DNA of 37,175 nt from Muribaculaceae bacterium (GCA_017557625.1 JAFYYG010000074.1:1-37175); one strand, 5' to 3'. Shown: positions 1 to 9,400, counted from the first letter of the stretch. Notes: generated by a model not told the origin, from the sequence alone. Made by a program: numbers and translations.

Positions 1-82
1 GTCGGGATGACTAGATTTATGCGACGTGTTTAAGGTGCAATTTCCACATTAATTAAAAAAAGCGATGTGGGCAAAAATGGGG

Positions 83-445
83 TCATTTGTCCCGTTTTTG
101 TCCCGTTTTTTCGAGGAGAATTTGTATTGTCCTCTCTTTTTCTGCAAGGAGTTCTCGAAGTGCTTGCGCCTCTCCTTGCGTGATGTTAATTTGTGCATTG
201 GCGTCACCTAAAATAGAAGAAGCGTTTGCTCCTCCAATGCTGATTGATGGCCCGTCTTCAAAAAAGATTGCTGGTGAAACTCCAATGATATTACAGATGT
301 TTTCAAGCATCTGGCAATCCATTGAATCTGATTTTAACAAGCGTGAGAAATATGTGGGCGTTATGCCCAGTTTCTCCGCTACATTTTTTTTGATTATCCC
401 TTTGTCGGTGATAATCCTGTCTAATTCTTGACCGATTTTTTTCAT
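83..445 (-). CDS. XRE-family phage repressor (CI-like)
   Basis: A 120-residue protein read leftward. The first ~65 residues form a helix-turn-helix domain (region VAEKLGITPTYFSRLL) typical of XRE/Cro-CI regulators. A Gly/Ala/Asn-rich stretch and a short charged helix follow and probably mediate dimerisation. There is no LexA-type Ser/Lys peptidase domain, so RecA-stimulated self-cleavage is unlikely. The ATG at 445 is preferred over an upstream in-frame TTG because it gives the usual MKK start. It diverges from the rightward early genes across a 147-bp region with two operator palindromes, the classic layout of a lysogeny switch. Expected role: bind those operators and hold early genes off. 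The regulator family is clear; the role is inferred from context. Confidence 0.82.
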   Translation of the reverse strand: MKKIGQELDRIITDKGIIKKNVAEKLGITPTYFSRLLKSDSMDCQMLENICNIIGVSPAIFFEDGPSISIGGANASSILGDANAQINITQGEAQALRELLAEKERTIQILLEKTGQKRDK

Positions 446-508
446 AAAAAGCAATAAAACGAAAAGTTAAAGAAATATAAAACTAATAGGTTGATATAGT
501 ACAAAGTG

Positions 509-538
509 TTTGAGAAATGTAAAACTTTATTACCTTTG
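509..538 (+). promoter_or_regulatory. Rightward early promoter (Bacteroidota type)
   Basis: A -33 TTTG at 509-512 is followed after 18 bp by TACCTTTG at 531-538, a match to the Bacteroidota -7 consensus TAnnTTTG. It points into the Cro-like gene at 593, and two operators begin 2 bp downstream, so a bound repressor would block it. A weaker candidate leftward promoter for the repressor (TTTG at 584-581, TATTTTTG at 563-556, 17 bp apart, minus strand) lies within the same operators. Confidence 0.7.
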
Positions 539-540
539 CG

Positions 541-576
541 GTGCTAAATGTAGCACAAAAATACTAATTATAGCAC
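541..576. promoter_or_regulatory. Paired switch operators
   Basis: A perfect inverted repeat GTGCTA-AATG-TAGCAC lies at 541-556. An imperfect copy, ATACTA-ATTA-TAGCAC, lies at 561-576. Their centres are exactly 20 bp apart, about two helical turns. They sit between the divergent repressor and Cro-like genes. The same TGCTA-N4-TAGCA pattern recurs near 15650, 17775 and 18040. They are probable binding sites for the repressor and/or the Cro-like protein. Confidence 0.75.
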
Positions 577-592
577 AAAACAAAGCAAAAAA

Positions 593-823
593 ATGGACAA
601 AATTCTCAAAGACTCTCTCGCACTCAAGGGTTATCTTGCTAATTTGTCGCGCGCTGAAAAGACGCTGACAATAGACAAGATTGCTGACGGTTGCATGGTG
701 CCACGTAGGACGGTACACAACTGGATCCAAGGTCTGTGCCGTATTCCTGCGCTCCACCAGTGCAAAATTGAGGAAATTTTGGGAGAAAAACTATTTTCTT
801 CCTTAGAAATTTGCGTTAACTGA
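593..823 (+). CDS. Small Cro-like DNA-binding protein
   Basis: A 76-residue protein with a predicted helix-turn-helix around residues 26-50 (IDKIADGCMVPRRTVHNWIQG), where the second helix ends in the TVHNWI pattern typical of recognition helices. It is the first gene rightward of the operators and is divergent from the repressor, the usual place for Cro. No family was recognised with certainty. It probably competes with the repressor at the 541-576 operators, or activates early genes. The ATG at 593 follows an A-rich leader without a Shine-Dalgarno sequence, as usual for Bacteroidota. Confidence 0.6.
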   Translation: MDKILKDSLALKGYLANLSRAEKTLTIDKIADGCMVPRRTVHNWIQGLCRIPALHQCKIEEILGEKLFSSLEICVN

Positions 824-840
824 TTAAAAATAACACGTTT

Positions 841-1398
841 ATGTTACTAAATGTGATAGAATTCTTTAACTACAATGACGAATTGTGGTATCGGACAGGC
901 GACGGTTCTGCCGGAAAGGTTGATGAATCTTGTACAGATGTCATTGATTATATGATAGAACTTATCGAAAAGTTCTATCCGAAGGCGTATGAGGCCTTAA
1001 ATAAAGAGTACGAACGTTGCAATTCCGATATGGCCGAATTTCGTTATCGTTTGGTTCTGCGATTCTGCCGATGCAATTTTGGCAACATTGACAATGTTCA
1101 CGATGTCGATGCCTTTGGCCGTCTTCACCTCGAATGCGTTCCTTGCCCGCTCCGTGGCGAGTGTCGCTATGAGGGTGTGATATGCAAGCCAGAGTTTGAC
1201 CACAATTTGCGCAAGGCAGAGCTGCGTGTCATGGAACTTTGGTATAAAGGACTGACCAAAGAGGAAATCGCAGAACATCTTTATCTTTCTGTTCATACCG
1301 TTAACCAACACGTTCGCAATGCGCTTGCTCGCCTTGGAATGCATGAGAAGGCGGAGTTCTTTCGCTATGCTGAACGTAACAACCTTTTTAATTTATGA
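841..1398 (+). CDS. LuxR/GerE-type transcription regulator with Cys cluster
   Basis: A 185-residue protein. Residues ~124-180 are a GerE/LuxR-type helix-turn-helix (LTKEEIAEHLYLSVHTVNQHVRNALARLG), a confident family match. The N-terminal part is not a known sensor domain but contains C99-x2-C102-x5-C108-x6-C115, plus C60, C76 and C78, suggesting a bound metal or iron-sulfur centre. The stop overlaps the start of the primase-helicase by 4 bp (ATGA), so the two are likely translationally coupled. It could be an early-to-late activator, possibly acting on the conserved promoters at 6441 and 29782; that link is inference. Confidence 0.7.
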   Translation: MLLNVIEFFNYNDELWYRTGDGSAGKVDESCTDVIDYMIELIEKFYPKAYEALNKEYERCNSDMAEFRYRLVLRFCRCNFGNIDNVHDVDAFGRLHLECVPCPLRGECRYEGVICKPEFDHNLRKAELRVMELWYKGLTKEEIAEHLYLSVHTVNQHVRNALARLGMHEKAEFFRYAERNNLFNL

Positions 1399-4300
1399 AG
1401 TATTCAGATCATGACATTGCCAAGGTGAAGGCAGCTGGCGATATCAGAGACTTCATCCCTGGTGCTTCGTCAACCAGAGCAACGTCTTATGTGCGTTGTC
1501 CTGAGTGTGGTGTAGAAGGCAAGGGGAAAGGATTAAGTATCGTCCATAAGCAAGGCAAAGATTTTGCAAAATGCTTCCATTGCGGATTTACACTGAGTGG
1601 CGCGGTGGCAGCTTGCATGTATTATGATTTTCAGAATGACAAAAAGAAGTACCCAGAAGCAATAAAGCGAGTGGCAGAACGCGTTGGCGTTCCTCTGCTT
1701 TCGGATGACGAGAAACTGACGAAGGAGGTTTCTCGGCAGAAGAAACTCCAAGCCAAGAGCTTTTGCGAACGCCAGCTTGAGGGCAGTGGCTTGACCGTCG
1801 AAGACGTTATGGTGAAAGTCAAACAACCCAACGGGACCTATGCCCTTGAGCCGGCGTTCCGTCGTGGTAGTCTTGATGTCTATGGCAATATTCGCAATGG
1901 CGACGATGAAATGCTTATCTACTATTACCGTCTCGACGGCACCATGGAGCAGTATGCCACTCGCGGCGCTCGTGGCGCTTTGCGTCCTTACATTAGAATA
2001 AGATATAGCAACCCCGAGTTGCACACTCCTAAGGATGCAAAGCGCACATGCAAGTATCTCACGCCAAAGGGTGCGCCTACCAAGTTCTATTTCCCGCAGA
2101 AGATTCGTGATGCTTACAACGAGGAACAGCACATTGAGACCTTGGTGATTCAAGAGGGAGAGAAGAAGGCAGAGAAGGCCTGCAAACATGGTGTGATGTC
2201 GATAGGCATTCAGGGCATTTACAACATCGGCAACAAGGAAAGCGGGTTGCCCGCCGACCTTCAGTACATTGTGCAACGCTGTGGCGTGCGCAATGTGGTG
2301 CTGCTGATGGATAGTGATTGGTGCGACCTGTCAAAGAATTTGAAACCCGATGAGCCTGTTGACTTTCGTCCACGTCAATTCGCGGGCGCAGCTAAGAAAT
2401 TCAAGAAATATGTCAACAGTTTGCACAATGAGAATATCAATGTTGATGTTTTCTTTGGGCATATCAACGAGAATGACCGAGGCGATAAGGGCGTTGACGA
2501 TTTGCTCTGTGGACTTCTCAAAGGCAAAGAAGATGAGCTTGCTAGTGATATCGATTTTGCTCTTCACGCTCATAATGGTGTTGGCAAGTATTGCTCAATC
2601 CATAATATTTCAACATTGAGCGACCTTAAAATTGATGATTTTTGGATGCTCAATGATCGTGACGCATTCTTCGAGAAGTACCATGATTTACTTGCGCCAT
2701 TAAAGCAGTTCCGCTTTAGTCGTTTTCTCTACAAATTCAACGAGGATGGCAAAATTGTACTTGCAAGCAAATACACTACCGATGCCGAGTTTTGGAGTGT
2801 CACCACCAATGAGAATACAGGGAAGAAATCTGTATCACTTGATACTTATGAAGCCCTGAAATTTATAAACGAAGCTGGTTTCTATCGCATCCACACTGCC
2901 GATCTTGACAAAGGACGATACGACTTTGTTCGTATCGAGGACGGTGTGGTCAACCCAAGTTCAGCGGTAGAAGTCCGCGAGTTTGTTTGGGCTTATATCC
3001 TCCAATCAACGAAGGATCCCGATGTTCGCAATCACTTCTCGGCGCGTTTGACCTCTGACCTGGGCGATGATAAATTGGAGCGACTTGAACGCATTGATGA
3101 TGACTTTGACGATTTCCGTCCTTATCTGCAGAACTTCTATTTCAAGAATGGCATGTTGTCAATGACAGCCAATGGCATTGAGTGGAACAGTGCTATTCTT
3201 GGGCAAGTGTGGGCAGATAAAGTCATCAAGCATAAGTTTACTCGCGTTCCTATCATCGACCATGTTGACTATTCTCCAGAGAACGGTTTTATGATCGTGG
3301 CGACAGAGGCAGGTGCCAAATGCGACTTCTTCAAGTTCCTATGCTATGTGAGTGATTTTTGGTGGCACAAAACTGAGATCTCGGCAGTTGAACAGAAAGA
3401 GTATAATCAGCATTTGCTGAATAAGATTACTGCCATTGGATATTTGTTGTGTGACTACAAGTACCAAACAGAACTTAAGGCAGTAATCGCCATGGACGGT
3501 GAGCTTAGCGATGTCGGTCAGTCCAACGGACGCACCGGCAAGTCGCTTGTCGGTTCTGCAATCTCTAAGGTTGTTGAACAGACGACAATCGACGGACGTA
3601 ACACGAAGAATGATGATGACTTCATTTATAGCAATGTTACTCTTAGAACACGAAATATCTTCCTCGATGATGTCAATGTCAACTTCAACTTTGAGAGATT
3701 CTACTTCGCAATCACTGGCGACTTGGCGGTTAACCCCAAGGCGCGTGCTCGCTTCACTATCCCAAGCGAGAAGTCTCCGAAGTTTTATATAACGACTAAT
3801 CATGCGATTAACGGTTCTCAGACCAGGAGTAGTCAAGAGCGCATAATCTACATGTCATTCTCCAACTATTTCAACGAGCAGCGTCACCCAATCGACGTGT
3901 TTGGGCACCAACTCTTTGCCGATTGGGACGAAGCGCAGTGGAATCTATTCTACAACTTTATGGCTGAATGCGTTTACATGTATTTCGCCTCGATGCAGAA
4001 AGGATGGGCGCGACAGGGCCAGGGTTGCATCTTGCCTCCTATGCATGATATAATGCTCCGCACATTGCGCCAGCAGATGTCCGAGAGCATATATCAGTGG
4101 GCCGAGGTTTATTTCGACGATTCGACTCATCACATCAACTTCCGTGTGCCGCGAGGTGAGATGTTTGAGGATTTCAAGAGACATTTCCCCGATGCTCGCT
4201 CAGGCATCTCGCAAGCAAATTTCAAGACAAAATTATGCTTCTATTGCCAATTCAAAGGATATCACTTCAACCCGTCAAAACTCAACAAAGAGGGCAAGTC

Positions 4301-4421
4301 TTTCCGAAATTGGATTAGTGACCATCAAGGAGAGAGTTTTATTGGCACTGCCGACAAGAGCGGTGGAGTGGAATATTTCTCGATCTACGACACTGAGCAC
4401 GCTATGAGAGAACCATTCTAA
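1395..4421 (+). CDS. Primase-helicase (zinc finger, TOPRIM, SF3 helicase)
   Basis: A 1008-residue replication protein that should make primers and unwind DNA at the phage fork. A CHC2-like zinc finger uses C35, C38, C60 and C63. A TOPRIM-type primase core follows at ~250-310, with the acidic EGEKKA motif and a later LLMDSD. The C-terminal half carries a superfamily 3 helicase: Walker A GRTGKS at ~712-717, Walker B NIFLDD at ~754-759, and a sensor-like KFYITTN. This order resembles plasmid/phage P4-type primase-helicases and DUF5906-type proteins. It is the only replicative enzyme visible. The long linker at 320-640 was not assigned. Confidence 0.88.
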   Translation: MKYSDHDIAKVKAAGDIRDFIPGASSTRATSYVRCPECGVEGKGKGLSIVHKQGKDFAKCFHCGFTLSGAVAACMYYDFQNDKKKYPEAIKRVAERVGVPLLSDDEKLTKEVSRQKKLQAKSFCERQLEGSGLTVEDVMVKVKQPNGTYALEPAFRRGSLDVYGNIRNGDDEMLIYYYRLDGTMEQYATRGARGALRPYIRIRYSNPELHTPKDAKRTCKYLTPKGAPTKFYFPQKIRDAYNEEQHIETLVIQEGEKKAEKACKHGVMSIGIQGIYNIGNKESGLPADLQYIVQRCGVRNVVLLMDSDWCDLSKNLKPDEPVDFRPRQFAGAAKKFKKYVNSLHNENINVDVFFGHINENDRGDKGVDDLLCGLLKGKEDELASDIDFALHAHNGVGKYCSIHNISTLSDLKIDDFWMLNDRDAFFEKYHDLLAPLKQFRFSRFLYKFNEDGKIVLASKYTTDAEFWSVTTNENTGKKSVSLDTYEALKFINEAGFYRIHTADLDKGRYDFVRIEDGVVNPSSAVEVREFVWAYILQSTKDPDVRNHFSARLTSDLGDDKLERLERIDDDFDDFRPYLQNFYFKNGMLSMTANGIEWNSAILGQVWADKVIKHKFTRVPIIDHVDYSPENGFMIVATEAGAKCDFFKFLCYVSDFWWHKTEISAVEQKEYNQHLLNKITAIGYLLCDYKYQTELKAVIAMDGELSDVGQSNGRTGKSLVGSAISKVVEQTTIDGRNTKNDDDFIYSNVTLRTRNIFLDDVNVNFNFERFYFAITGDLAVNPKARARFTIPSEKSPKFYITTNHAINGSQTRSSQERIIYMSFSNYFNEQRHPIDVFGHQLFADWDEAQWNLFYNFMAECVYMYFASMQKGWARQGQGCILPPMHDIMLRTLRQQMSESIYQWAEVYFDDSTHHINFRVPRGEMFEDFKRHFPDARSGISQANFKTKLCFYCQFKGYHFNPSKLNKEGKSFRNWISDHQGESFIGTADKSGGVEYFSIYDTEHAMREPF

Positions 4422-4443
4422 CAACAAACTTAATACTATTCAC

Positions 4444-4815
4444 ATGACTACAATTCACCAACAATCAGGTAGCATCTTTGATCATTTAAGGGTGCTAGAG
4501 TTCGAAGAAGGCGAACGGCGCCACGAGTTTATTCAAACGAACATTTTTTGCGACTATCCATGTTCAATAGCCATTTTTACGGCAGAAATCAAACCGGGCA
4601 AATGGGCATGGGGATATAATGTTTTTACTAAGGATTGCAAAAACATGTGCCAAACCCCATCTCTTGAATATGGTCATTGCCGTAGCGAGCGTGACGCAAA
4701 GCTTTATGTGCTTGGGTTCTTGCTCGCCAATGGGTCTATATTCACGAAAGATGCCTGTGAGGCAATAGGGAATGCAATTCGAGATTTGCAGCAACTTAAT
4801 TTGTTTGAACTATGA
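4444..4815 (+). CDS. Hypothetical early protein
   Basis: A 123-residue soluble protein, not recognised. It contains five scattered cysteines (FCDYPC, DCKNMC, GHC and a later one) and ends in a Leu-rich helix. It lies in the early operon 22 bp after the primase-helicase, and the next gene begins inside its stop codon (ATGATGA), so it is very probably translated. Co-transcription with replication genes suggests an accessory replication or host-takeover role, but nothing in the sequence specifies one. Confidence 0.6.
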   Translation: MTTIHQQSGSIFDHLRVLEFEEGERRHEFIQTNIFCDYPCSIAIFTAEIKPGKWAWGYNVFTKDCKNMCQTPSLEYGHCRSERDAKLYVLGFLLANGSIFTKDACEAIGNAIRDLQQLNLFEL

Positions 4816-5012
4816 TGAACGAGAAAGATTATCACGCAATTCGTGATTTTTGCAGAGAATTTGCCCATAGCTTTATATCATGTATGTGGTACGAAAAAGA
4901 GTTTAGCAAACTCACAGGTAAAGATATGAAAGAAATAGGGACTAAACTTGAGAATTACATGGATATAGATTTAGTTGAATTTCTTAAGAAACGGGAAGGA
5001 GAAGAGACATGA
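4812..5012 (+). CDS. Small hypothetical early protein
   Basis: A 66-residue, mostly helical, charged protein of unknown family. The start overlaps the preceding stop (ATGATGA) and its own stop overlaps the following ATG by 4 bp. This is the tight packing of a translationally coupled phage operon and supports it as a real gene. An alternative start one codon later (4815) is equally good. No motif was identified. Confidence 0.55.
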   Translation: MMNEKDYHAIRDFCREFAHSFISCMWYEKEFSKLTGKDMKEIGTKLENYMDIDLVEFLKKREGEET

Positions 5013-5344
5013 AACAAACTATCACCAGCCAGATGCTTACTGACCGCAATGAATACTTGTTATTCATCAGCAACATTACTGGCATCGCAAGCGATGTCAT
5101 AATGAGTACAAGTCGTGTCGATACTGTGTGCTGTGCACGTTATCTGCTTTCCTGGGCTCTTGTCGAGTTGTGCGGTTACAGCACAACGACAGTTGGCAAG
5201 TTGATGCGCCGCAACCATGCAACCGTGTGGCATGGATATAACATTATCAAGTTTGAATTGATACAACCTTTTGATGACATCCGGCAAAAGATTGATGCCA
5301 TCAAGCAGTATCACCTAAAGCGGATGGAGGCCGTGACCTCATGA
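5009..5344 (+). CDS. Stand-alone DnaA domain IV-like protein
   Basis: A 111-residue protein whose residues ~41-80 match the DNA-binding domain IV of DnaA: a helix (ARYLLSWALVELCGYS), then TTTVGKLM and RRNHATVWHGYNII. The last segment corresponds to the DnaA signature GRDHTTVLHA that contacts DnaA boxes. The AAA+ ATPase domain is absent, so it cannot act as a complete initiator. It may bind host or phage DnaA boxes to recruit the primase-helicase, or titrate sites to control host initiation. It overlaps both neighbours by 4 bp in the early operon. Confidence 0.75.
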   Translation: MKQTITSQMLTDRNEYLLFISNITGIASDVIMSTSRVDTVCCARYLLSWALVELCGYSTTTVGKLMRRNHATVWHGYNIIKFELIQPFDDIRQKIDAIKQYHLKRMEAVTS

Positions 5345-5568
5345 GAAGCAAACGCCACGACTGGTTTATGTTCATGCTTGTATTGCCATTTGCTATAGTA
5401 GGTGTCATTATCCTTTGGATAGGCGCAAGGGATATCGAGGCGCATAAGCAACAGCGATTACAAGTTGACTCTGTTCAACGTGTTCAAGATCGTCCTCGCC
5501 ATGACCCTCGGGAGGACAGTCTGGTGACAAAAGAAGACAGTATTCACTTTTACGAAGACGGATATTAA
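5341..5568 (+). CDS. Small single-pass membrane protein
   Basis: A 75-residue protein with a basic N-terminus (MRSKRHD), one hydrophobic segment at ~9-27 and a charged, Asp/Gln/Arg-rich C-terminal tail. The predicted topology is one inner-membrane span. The start overlaps the preceding stop by 4 bp (ATGA). The function is unknown; small early membrane proteins of phages sometimes mediate superinfection exclusion, but nothing specific supports that here. Confidence 0.55.
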   Translation: MRSKRHDWFMFMLVLPFAIVGVIILWIGARDIEAHKQQRLQVDSVQRVQDRPRHDPREDSLVTKEDSIHFYEDGY

Positions 5569-5570
5569 CT

Positions 5571-5810
5571 ATGACAGTAGAACAAGCGATAAAAGAACTT
5601 AAGAAACTTCCCAAGAAAGCAGAGATTTTTCTTGTGAAGGATTGGGAAGATTTTGACGAGGAAGGATATCTGAAAGATCTCTACCGACTCAAGTTCATCA
5701 CACACCAAATGGTGGTTGTGGAGAAGGGCATGGAGTTCGAAGACATTACCGAAGTCCTGATGGAGTTTGAAGAAACTCTGGCGGGTCCGATAATAGAAAA
5801 AGATTATTAA
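5571..5810 (+). CDS. Acidic small hypothetical protein
   Basis: A 79-residue, strongly acidic protein with many Glu and Asp residues and two predicted helices around a beta segment (MVVVEKG). It begins 2 bp after the previous stop and is followed by a long hairpin (5816-5882). The family is unknown. Its small size and negative charge are compatible with a DNA-mimic or inhibitor, which is speculation only. Confidence 0.55.
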   Translation: MTVEQAIKELKKLPKKAEIFLVKDWEDFDEEGYLKDLYRLKFITHQMVVVEKGMEFEDITEVLMEFEETLAGPIIEKDY

Positions 5811-5815
5811 CTCAT

Positions 5816-5885
5816 AAGGTGGCTGCAATCTCGAGTTAATTAACCGTGTCATAAAAAGATTCACACCACCCGCGGCCACCTTTTT
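5816..5885 (+). terminator. Long-loop hairpin with T-tract, copy 1
   Basis: An 11-bp stem (AAGGTGGCTGC at 5816-5826 against GCGGCCACCTT at 5872-5882, one G-U pair) closes a loop of about 45 nt and is followed by TTT. It could be an intrinsic terminator or a structural element of the mRNA. A second, similar element (6242-6320) follows the next gene, so the gene at 5908 lies between the two. Confidence 0.4.
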
Positions 5886-5907
5886 ACTAACAATAAACAG
5901 ACTAATT

Positions 5908-6234
5908 ATGAACGAAGAAATTAAACTTAAAGAACGAGGAGACAATCTTTATACTCTTTTAGAGCAGGTCAAAAAGATTGTGCCAACATTGTTTTTGATT
6001 GGCAAATGCCATGATGACGTAGGCGCGATTTTTCTTGGTTCTCCGAAGGAGGATCCAGATGCACGCGAGAGCGATATCGGCATTGCCATCTATGCTACAA
6101 TGAAGCAGTCGGAGCAAATCCGAGACATATTGCTCTCTGCTGTCTGCCTCTTCTTGATGAAGGATCCTGGAAGATGGATGGAGCTGAGAAAAAAGTTGGA
6201 CGAAATCATGGCGACGAAGGCACGCCAGAACTAA
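5908..6234 (+). CDS. Hypothetical protein, last gene of early operon
   Basis: A 108-residue protein of unknown family. It starts with a charged helix and has a central alpha/beta region with a conserved-looking FLIGKCHDD segment. It lies between two similar long-loop hairpins and is the last early gene before the terminator at 6407. The start follows an AT-rich leader without a Shine-Dalgarno sequence. No catalytic motif was identified. Confidence 0.55.
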   Translation: MNEEIKLKERGDNLYTLLEQVKKIVPTLFLIGKCHDDVGAIFLGSPKEDPDARESDIGIAIYATMKQSEQIRDILLSAVCLFLMKDPGRWMELRKKLDEIMATKARQN

Positions 6235-6241
6235 CCACATA

Positions 6242-6320
6242 AAAGGCGGTCAACTATAAAATGAAGTTTAACCAGTTAATAAAATTATTTGCAATATATT
6301 TTTCTCTCGTGGCCGCCTTT
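6242..6320 (+). terminator. Long-loop hairpin, copy 2
   Basis: The stem AAAGGCGGTCA (6242-6252) pairs with TGGCCGCCTTT (6310-6320) with one G-U pair, closing a 57-nt AT-rich loop. The 3' arm resembles that of the 5816-5882 hairpin (GGCC-R-CCTTT), so the two are probably related elements. Terminator or mRNA-stability function is possible; the long loop is unusual for an intrinsic terminator. Confidence 0.35.
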
Positions 6321-6406
6321 AGCCATACCACATAATTGTAGTGATTTAGTAAATTTATTTAGTAACGTAGAAACCACTATTTATTATTAATAGTGTTGTG
6401 AAGGTA

Positions 6407-6444
6407 AGACACCCCGGGCTGTGAAGCTCGGTGTGTCTGTCTTT
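6407..6444 (+). terminator. Intrinsic terminator of the early operon
   Basis: A 14-bp stem (6407-6420 with 6425-6438; one mismatch, one G-U) has a GTGA tetraloop and is followed by a short T-rich run (GTCTTTT). It ends early transcription immediately before the late promoter motif at 6441. The same terminator-then-promoter order occurs at 29744-29814. Confidence 0.7.
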
Positions 6445-6473
6445 TATGCCTTGCGCCTTCGGCTATATCTTTG
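6441..6473 (+). promoter_or_regulatory. Late promoter motif, copy 1
   Basis: CTTTTATGC at 6441-6449, a 13-bp spacer, then CTATATCTTTG at 6463-6473. The same two blocks with the same spacer length occur at 29782-29814, with unrelated spacer sequence. TATCTTTG is a -7 box, but no normal TTTG -33 is present, so CTTTTATGC may be an activator site. It drives the tape-measure operon. Confidence 0.65.
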
Positions 6474-6497
6474 CTTTAAAACCAAAATAATAAGATT

Positions 6498-9400
6498 ATG
6501 GCCGATTACAACAGTACAGCAACAAGTACGATATACGTTAATGGCAAACCTGCTGAAGCCGAACTACAAAAGCTTAAGCAGCGTGCCAGTGACCTTCGCG
6601 ATGCTATTGCATCTGCAGCAAAGGCTGGAGATAAAGCGTCTCTTAAAAAACTGCGAAGCGAACTGAACCAAACCAAGCGTGAAGTCAAAGAAGTGGAGGG
6701 CGCCATGCACGCCGCCGAAGTGGTGATGAAGCGACTCGACAAGGCAACGCCTAAAGAACTTCAGGCAACACTACGGCAACTCAAGAAAGAGCTCAACGAC
6801 ATGGAGCGTGGCACCGATGCTTGGGATAAGCAGGTTGCCGCAATCAAGCGTGTAAAAGCAGAACTTGACTCTGTAAACAACGAGATGAAAGAGCATGAGT
6901 CGCTGTTGTCACAAGTAAAGAATAAAATCAATGATTGGGGATTGTCGATTGCTACTGCAGCTGCCGCGCTGACTGGCTTGACAATGACTGCTCGGCAAGC
7001 GGTGGAAGCTTTTGCCGAAATGGATGCCGAAATGGCAAACACTCGCAAATTTACTGGCATGAATGCAGAGGAGGTTGAAAAACTTAACGAGGCATTCAAG
7101 TCCATGGATACTCGCACAAGTCGCGAAGGTCTTAACCAGCTCGCTCAGGAGTCGGGAAGATTAGGCCTTCAAACCCAAGAAGATGTCCTTGGGTTCGTTA
7201 AGGCTGCCGACCAACTCAATGTTGCACTTGACGACTTGGGCGATGGTGCTACTCTGACGCTCTCTAAACTCACCGACATTTTCGGAGACAAACAACGACT
7301 CGGTGTTGAGCAATCGCTTTTGTCGGTGGGATCGGTGATTAATGAACTTTCGCAGAACTGTACCGCTTCTGCTCCCTACCTGGCTCAGTTTGCTCAGCGT
7401 CTTGCCGGTGTCGGAGCACAGGCAAGGATGACTATCCCCGAGATTATGGGTTTTGCTGCTGTGCTCGACTCGCAGGGCCAGGCAGTGGAGATGAGTGCTA
7501 CAGCGGTGTCGCAACTTATCACAAAACTTTTCCAGGATCCAGCCAAGATTGCTAAGGCAACAGGTCTTGAATTGCAGGAGTTCAACCGCGTTCTTAAAGA
7601 GGACACAAACCAAGGATTGATAATGTTGCTTGAGCGGTTGAACGAACTCGGCGGTATTGATGCGTTAGCACCTGTCCTAAAGGATATGGGTACCGATGGA
7701 GCGCGTGCTTCAGCTGTGATTGCATCTCTTGCTGGCAATATTGGCATGGTGAAGCAGCAACAGGAAGCAGCTAATAAGGCATTCCAAGAAGGCACATCTG
7801 TCACTAAAGAGTATAATGTTCAGAATAACACCGTTCAAGCGCAGCTTGACAAGGCAAAGAAGGGATTCCGTGAGATGACTGTTGAACTTGGACAGAAACT
7901 TGCTCCCATAATGTCGCATGTCATAACCGCAACTTCGGGCTTTATGCGCGTCCTCTCTGGCACTATTAACTTTGTTATAAAATACCGCTCGCAACTTACA
8001 GCACTGGCGATGCTGATTGCAGGTGTGACATTGGCGGTCAAGGCTGCTACGGCCGCTAAAGTGATTGAGAATGCCGTTGATAAAGCTGGAAATTTGTTGA
8101 AGGCTGCAGGCAAGGTAATCACCCTTGCATGCTCTTATGCTTATAACAGTTTAACAGGAAATCTCATTAGGGCTGCAGCGGCCCAAAGAGCTCTTAATGC
8201 CGCCATGACTTCAAGCGGTTGGGGTGCTATTGTTGTTGCAATTGGAACTGCAGTTGCCGCATTATCTATGTATATTCAAAAGACAAAAGATGCCGAAGCA
8301 GAACAGAAGCGTTTGAGAGAGGAAGCGAAAAACGCTACCAACTCTATAAAAGATGTCAACGCCAAGATTGCGCAAGAGACTTCTGAGGTTAAGCGATTGA
8401 AAGATGCAATTGACGCTGAGAACATGGGAAGTGATATGCGCAACAACTTAATCAAACAATTTAATAACCAGTTCGGAACTTACATGTCAAAACTTCTTTC
8501 CGAGAAGTCTACTGTTTATGATGTTGCAGCCGCTTATGCTGAGGTTGTTAAAAATCTACGCGCTAAGCTATTGCTTGAAGGTAAAGAAGCGGACATTAAG
8601 AATGAGGTGGCACCTCGCATTGGTTGGGAGGCTCAGCGTCTTTTTGAGTTTGGTGAGTGGCAGAGTGAGGCAACTAACGGGTGGCAATATATTACACCTG
8701 AATACCTTAAGAATTGGGCTGATAAATATGCCAAGGAACATGAAGCTTCAGGTTGGAGTGCTTCTGGTATGGAGCAGGCTTTTCGTGATCATCTTTTAGA
8801 TTTGCAATATGGCCAAAAAAGTAAAATTAGCAAAGATAATGGTGGAGTAGATAAGCCTGGGAATCCTGCTTTTAAATACATAAATATTAATGCTGACAGT
8901 TACTTTGATAAAGACAAAAATACTTCTTATGTTGGTGAATATTTTAAGCAATATACCTCTAGGGTGATTAAGCAAGGCGAAATTGATCGCAAATGGGGTG
9001 TTTATCAAGACGAGATCGATGCTGCTATCGCCCTTGGATATAATATGCCTACTGGTGGCGGTTCACCAACAGGCGGTGGCGGCGGTGGTTCTTCTTCTTC
9101 AAGTAAAAGTAGCCGTGGCGGTGGTTCTTCGTCTTCAAAGAATACCGACAAATTTGCTGCCGAAAAGGCTTGGCGAGAGTATCATGAAGCTCTGGCGAAG
9201 TCAAGCTATGCCAAGCGCGAAATAGATCTCGAAGCATTCAATGCTAAGATGCTTGGCATTGAGCGTGATTTCTATCAAAAGCAGCTGGCGCATAAAGACC
9301 TTACTGAACTCGAAAAAGTCCAAATTCAGGCGCAATACGATGAAGTAATGCGTAAGATGATTGAGGGAAATAACAAGATGACCATTGAACAAGCTGAAGC

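Noticed and set aside
44-70. CCACAT/ATGTGG pairing as a terminator of the repressor gene
   Set aside because: Only 6 bp, and the T-run lies in the loop rather than after the stem.
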